From CAYMTN01 sp964393335 (GTDB lineage: Bacteria; Chloroflexota; Anaerolineae; Aggregatilineales; Aggregatilineaceae), in assembly GCA_964393335.1 (NCBI GenBank), contig CAYMTN010000064.1, forward strand, positions 1-23,081: 23,081 nucleotides of DNA. The letters are read 5' to 3'. Within the stretch, counting starts at the first letter, position 1; every line of letters begins with the position of its first letter. The notes beneath the pieces are model-generated. The model did not search any database. It had not been told where the DNA came from and saw only the letters and a program-made list of their open reading frames with translations. Of the stretch, positions 21,687 to 23,081 are shown piece after piece. The translations under genes and the position numbers were made by a program.

Positions 21687-22442
21687 TCACGCCTTTTCTG
21701 CGACCATGACCAGCCGGGGCGCGCCCAACATGAACGGGACCAGGCTCAGCCACGTATAGCCCTCGCACGCGGTGAACCCGGCGGATTCGAGCAGCGCCAC
21801 CAGTTCGCGATAGCCGTACAGGCGCGTCGTAATGTCGAGCTGCGCGGTTTGCCCGGCCCGGATCAGCGTCAGGTGGCGCGTCATGGTCGCGCTGACGTGG
21901 TCATAGTCGCGATCTTCGAGCACGAGCAGACCGCCGTCCAGGCGTTCCCATGTGCGCTGCGGCACGCGCGGCAGCATGGTTTCGGCGACATGCGTATCGA
22001 ACACGAAGCGGCAGCCCGCTTTCAGCGTCCCGGCGACGGCGGCCAAAAACGCGCGGTTGCCCTCGTCGTCAAAAAAGCCGAAGCTTTCCCAGAAGCAGTA
22101 CGCACCGCCAAACGCGCCGTGCCAGGGCAAGTCGCGCATGTCGCGTGGCTCGACGCGAACCGCTTCGCTCACGTTCTGCGCGTCGGCGAGGCGGCGCGCG
22201 TCGGCGATCAGCGCCGGTTCGATGTCCGCGCCGGTGACGCGGTAACCGCGTCCGGCCAGCTCGACGGCCAGCCGCCCCGCTCCACACGGGACGTCCAACA
22301 GGTGCGCCGGAGTGGATACGCCGAGCAGCATTTCGATATAATCGGCTTCGCGCCGGGTATGCTCCGGGCTTTTGGCCTGCCGGTAGGCGGCGAATAGTAC
22401 GTCATCAGCCTGGGGCGGATCAGGATCAGCGGAAGAAGGCAT
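21687..22442 (-). CDS. Class I SAM-dependent methyltransferase
   Basis: This 251-residue protein has the methyltransferase type 11/25 fold: motif I HLLDVPCGAGRLAVELAGRG (47-66), acidic strand-2 residue Asp73 in TGADIEP, RDMRDLP as motif II-like, and FVFDTHV as a later strand. The C-terminal part (QLDITTRLYGYRELVALLES) is the usual beta-sheet cap. Substrate unknown; small molecules are typical for this subgroup, and nothing suggests DNA modification. The ATG at 22442 has AGGTGG about 6 bp upstream. A TATAAT -10 on the minus strand (22478-22483) lies inside a palindrome. It is divergent from the 7TM sensor gene. Confidence 0.85.
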   Translation of the reverse strand: MPSSADPDPPQADDVLFAAYRQAKSPEHTRREADYIEMLLGVSTPAHLLDVPCGAGRLAVELAGRGYRVTGADIEPALIADARRLADAQNVSEAVRVEPRDMRDLPWHGAFGGAYCFWESFGFFDDEGNRAFLAAVAGTLKAGCRFVFDTHVAETMLPRVPQRTWERLDGGLLVLEDRDYDHVSATMTRHLTLIRAGQTAQLDITTRLYGYRELVALLESAGFTACEGYTWLSLVPFMLGAPRLVMVAEKA

Positions 22443-22456
22443 AGGACACCACCTGC

Positions 22457-22500
22457 TGTGATAGGTTAGTTGGCCTGATTATATCAGGATGTGATAAGTT
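22457..22500. promoter_or_regulatory. Shared divergent control region: palindrome flanked by direct repeats
   Basis: CCTGATTATATCAGG (22474-22488; arms CCTGAT/ATCAGG) overlaps a minus-strand TATAAT (22478-22483) for the methyltransferase. Direct repeats TGTGATAGGTT (22457-22467) and TGTGATAAGTT (22490-22500) flank it, start to start 33 bp apart, near three DNA turns. A plus-strand TACAAT (22519-22524) may be the -10 of the 7TM sensor gene. No clear -35 boxes. Confidence 0.42.
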
Positions 22501-22577
22501 TGCTTTTGCGAAACAGGGTACAATGAGTATGACTCGCGCGTGCTCACGCGCACAGGGATATGGGCTGAGTCTTGCGT

Positions 22578-23081
22578 ATGGACCTGCAATTCACCCCGCT
22601 TGCCGTCCCGCTGTTTGTTGGCGCAGCGATCATGGCGGCCATCACGATCACAGCCTGGCGGCGGCGTTACGCTCGCGGGGCCGTGCTGCTCGGCCTGGTG
22701 ACCTTTTTCGCCGGGTTGTATATCCTGGGATATGCCTTCGAACTGAGCAGCACCAGGTTTGAAACTGCCTATTTCTGGGTCCGGGTCGAGTACATCGGGA
22801 TCGCGCTGGAGCCGGTGTTCCTGTTTTTGATGCTGGCGACGTATGCCGGCTACCCGCAGTTTTCGACGCCGCTCAGCCAGATGCTGCTGGTGAGCGTGCC
22901 GGTGATGACGATCGTCTTCGCCTGGACCAACGCATGGCACGAGTTGATCTGGCGCAGCATACACCTGGAGCGCAGCGGCGACCTGTACATCGTCGATTTT
23001 TCGCCCGGCCCCTGGTATTGGGTCAACATAACGACGATCTGGGCGCTGGCGGTGTCCGGGCTGCTGCTGCTGATCCGGGCA
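22578..23081 (+). CDS. 7TM-type sensor protein, probably a histidine kinase, N-terminal part (runs off right edge)
   Basis: An open frame of 168 codons runs from the ATG at 22578 to the window edge with no stop. The translation starts MDLQFTPLAVPLFVGAAIMA and shows about five to six hydrophobic helices, with AYFWVRVEYIGIALEPVFLF and TNAWHELIW, a pattern recalled from the histidine kinase N-terminal 7TM region (PF16927). That domain normally precedes PAS/GAF and histidine-kinase or diguanylate-cyclase modules, all outside the window, so the output is unknown. The ribosome site is weak (GGGCTGAG). It is divergent from the methyltransferase, with a 135-bp shared spacer. Confidence 0.75.
   Translation, partial: MDLQFTPLAVPLFVGAAIMAAITITAWRRRYARGAVLLGLVTFFAGLYILGYAFELSSTRFETAYFWVRVEYIGIALEPVFLFLMLATYAGYPQFSTPLSQMLLVSVPVMTIVFAWTNAWHELIWRSIHLERSGDLYIVDFSPGPWYWVNITTIWALAVSGLLLLIRA

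Noticed and set aside
21687..22442. Methyltransferase as a DNA modification partner of the TIR-glycosylase
   Set aside because: The motifs are those of a general small-molecule class I methyltransferase; no DPPY-type DNA methylase motif or target-recognition domain is seen, and a hairpin-rich spacer plus the alkC-like gene separates the two.

Overview
The window (about 23 kb, GC-rich) looks like a chromosomal scaffold from a Chloroflexota bacterium, most likely an Anaerolineae-type lineage. This is an inference from the gene styles: exported SH3-like and propeller proteins, CAP/LysM proteins with Thr/Pro stalks, TPR proteins with Pro/Gln-rich linkers, a 7TM-sensor protein, and several families of GC-rich hairpin repeats between genes. 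There is a 10-N assembly gap at 393-402. I see no rRNA, tRNA, CRISPR array or transposase gene.

Layout. 1-5045 is a minus-strand block: the first 18 codons of a phosphofructokinase-like gene, an ATP-type 6-phosphofructokinase with a clear promoter, a TPR/Cys-rich membrane protein, an AlaX-type tRNA editing protein, and a GT-C glycosyltransferase that forms an operon with AlaX. 5046-5425 is a repeat nest. 5426-8939 is a second minus-strand block: an SH3/propeller exported protein, a coupled P-loop kinase, and a CAP-LysM-LysM cell-surface protein. 8940-9325 is a second repeat nest. 9326-14156 is a plus-strand run: a lipoprotein, an exported protein of unknown function, a zinc-less MDR oxidoreductase, and two paralogous exported SH3-like proteins. 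14218-18992 holds carA and carB on the minus strand (pyrimidine/arginine precursor synthesis). 19158-22442 holds a TIR-uracil-DNA-glycosylase fusion, a convergent AlkC-type alkylbase glycosylase and a methyltransferase. A truncated 7TM sensor gene runs off the right edge.

Most notable points. (1) One protein joins a TIR domain to a family-4-like uracil-DNA glycosylase domain. It keeps the base-excision motifs but has lost all four iron-sulfur cysteines, and it lies 9 bp from a convergent AlkC gene. This is a candidate for an undescribed DNA-lesion or modified-base sensing and defence module. (2) carB carries an in-frame 64-residue insertion made of two repeat families: 14 exact-register heptamers and a GCCTCACCCC-type inverted repeat. 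One of these families also sits between carA and carB and inside a MITE-like element elsewhere in the window. (3) The two SH3-like genes share a 148-bp near-identical 3' end that includes the start of the terminator, while their N-terminal halves differ.

All calls come from reading the sequence and recalled family knowledge. No database search or structure prediction was run.
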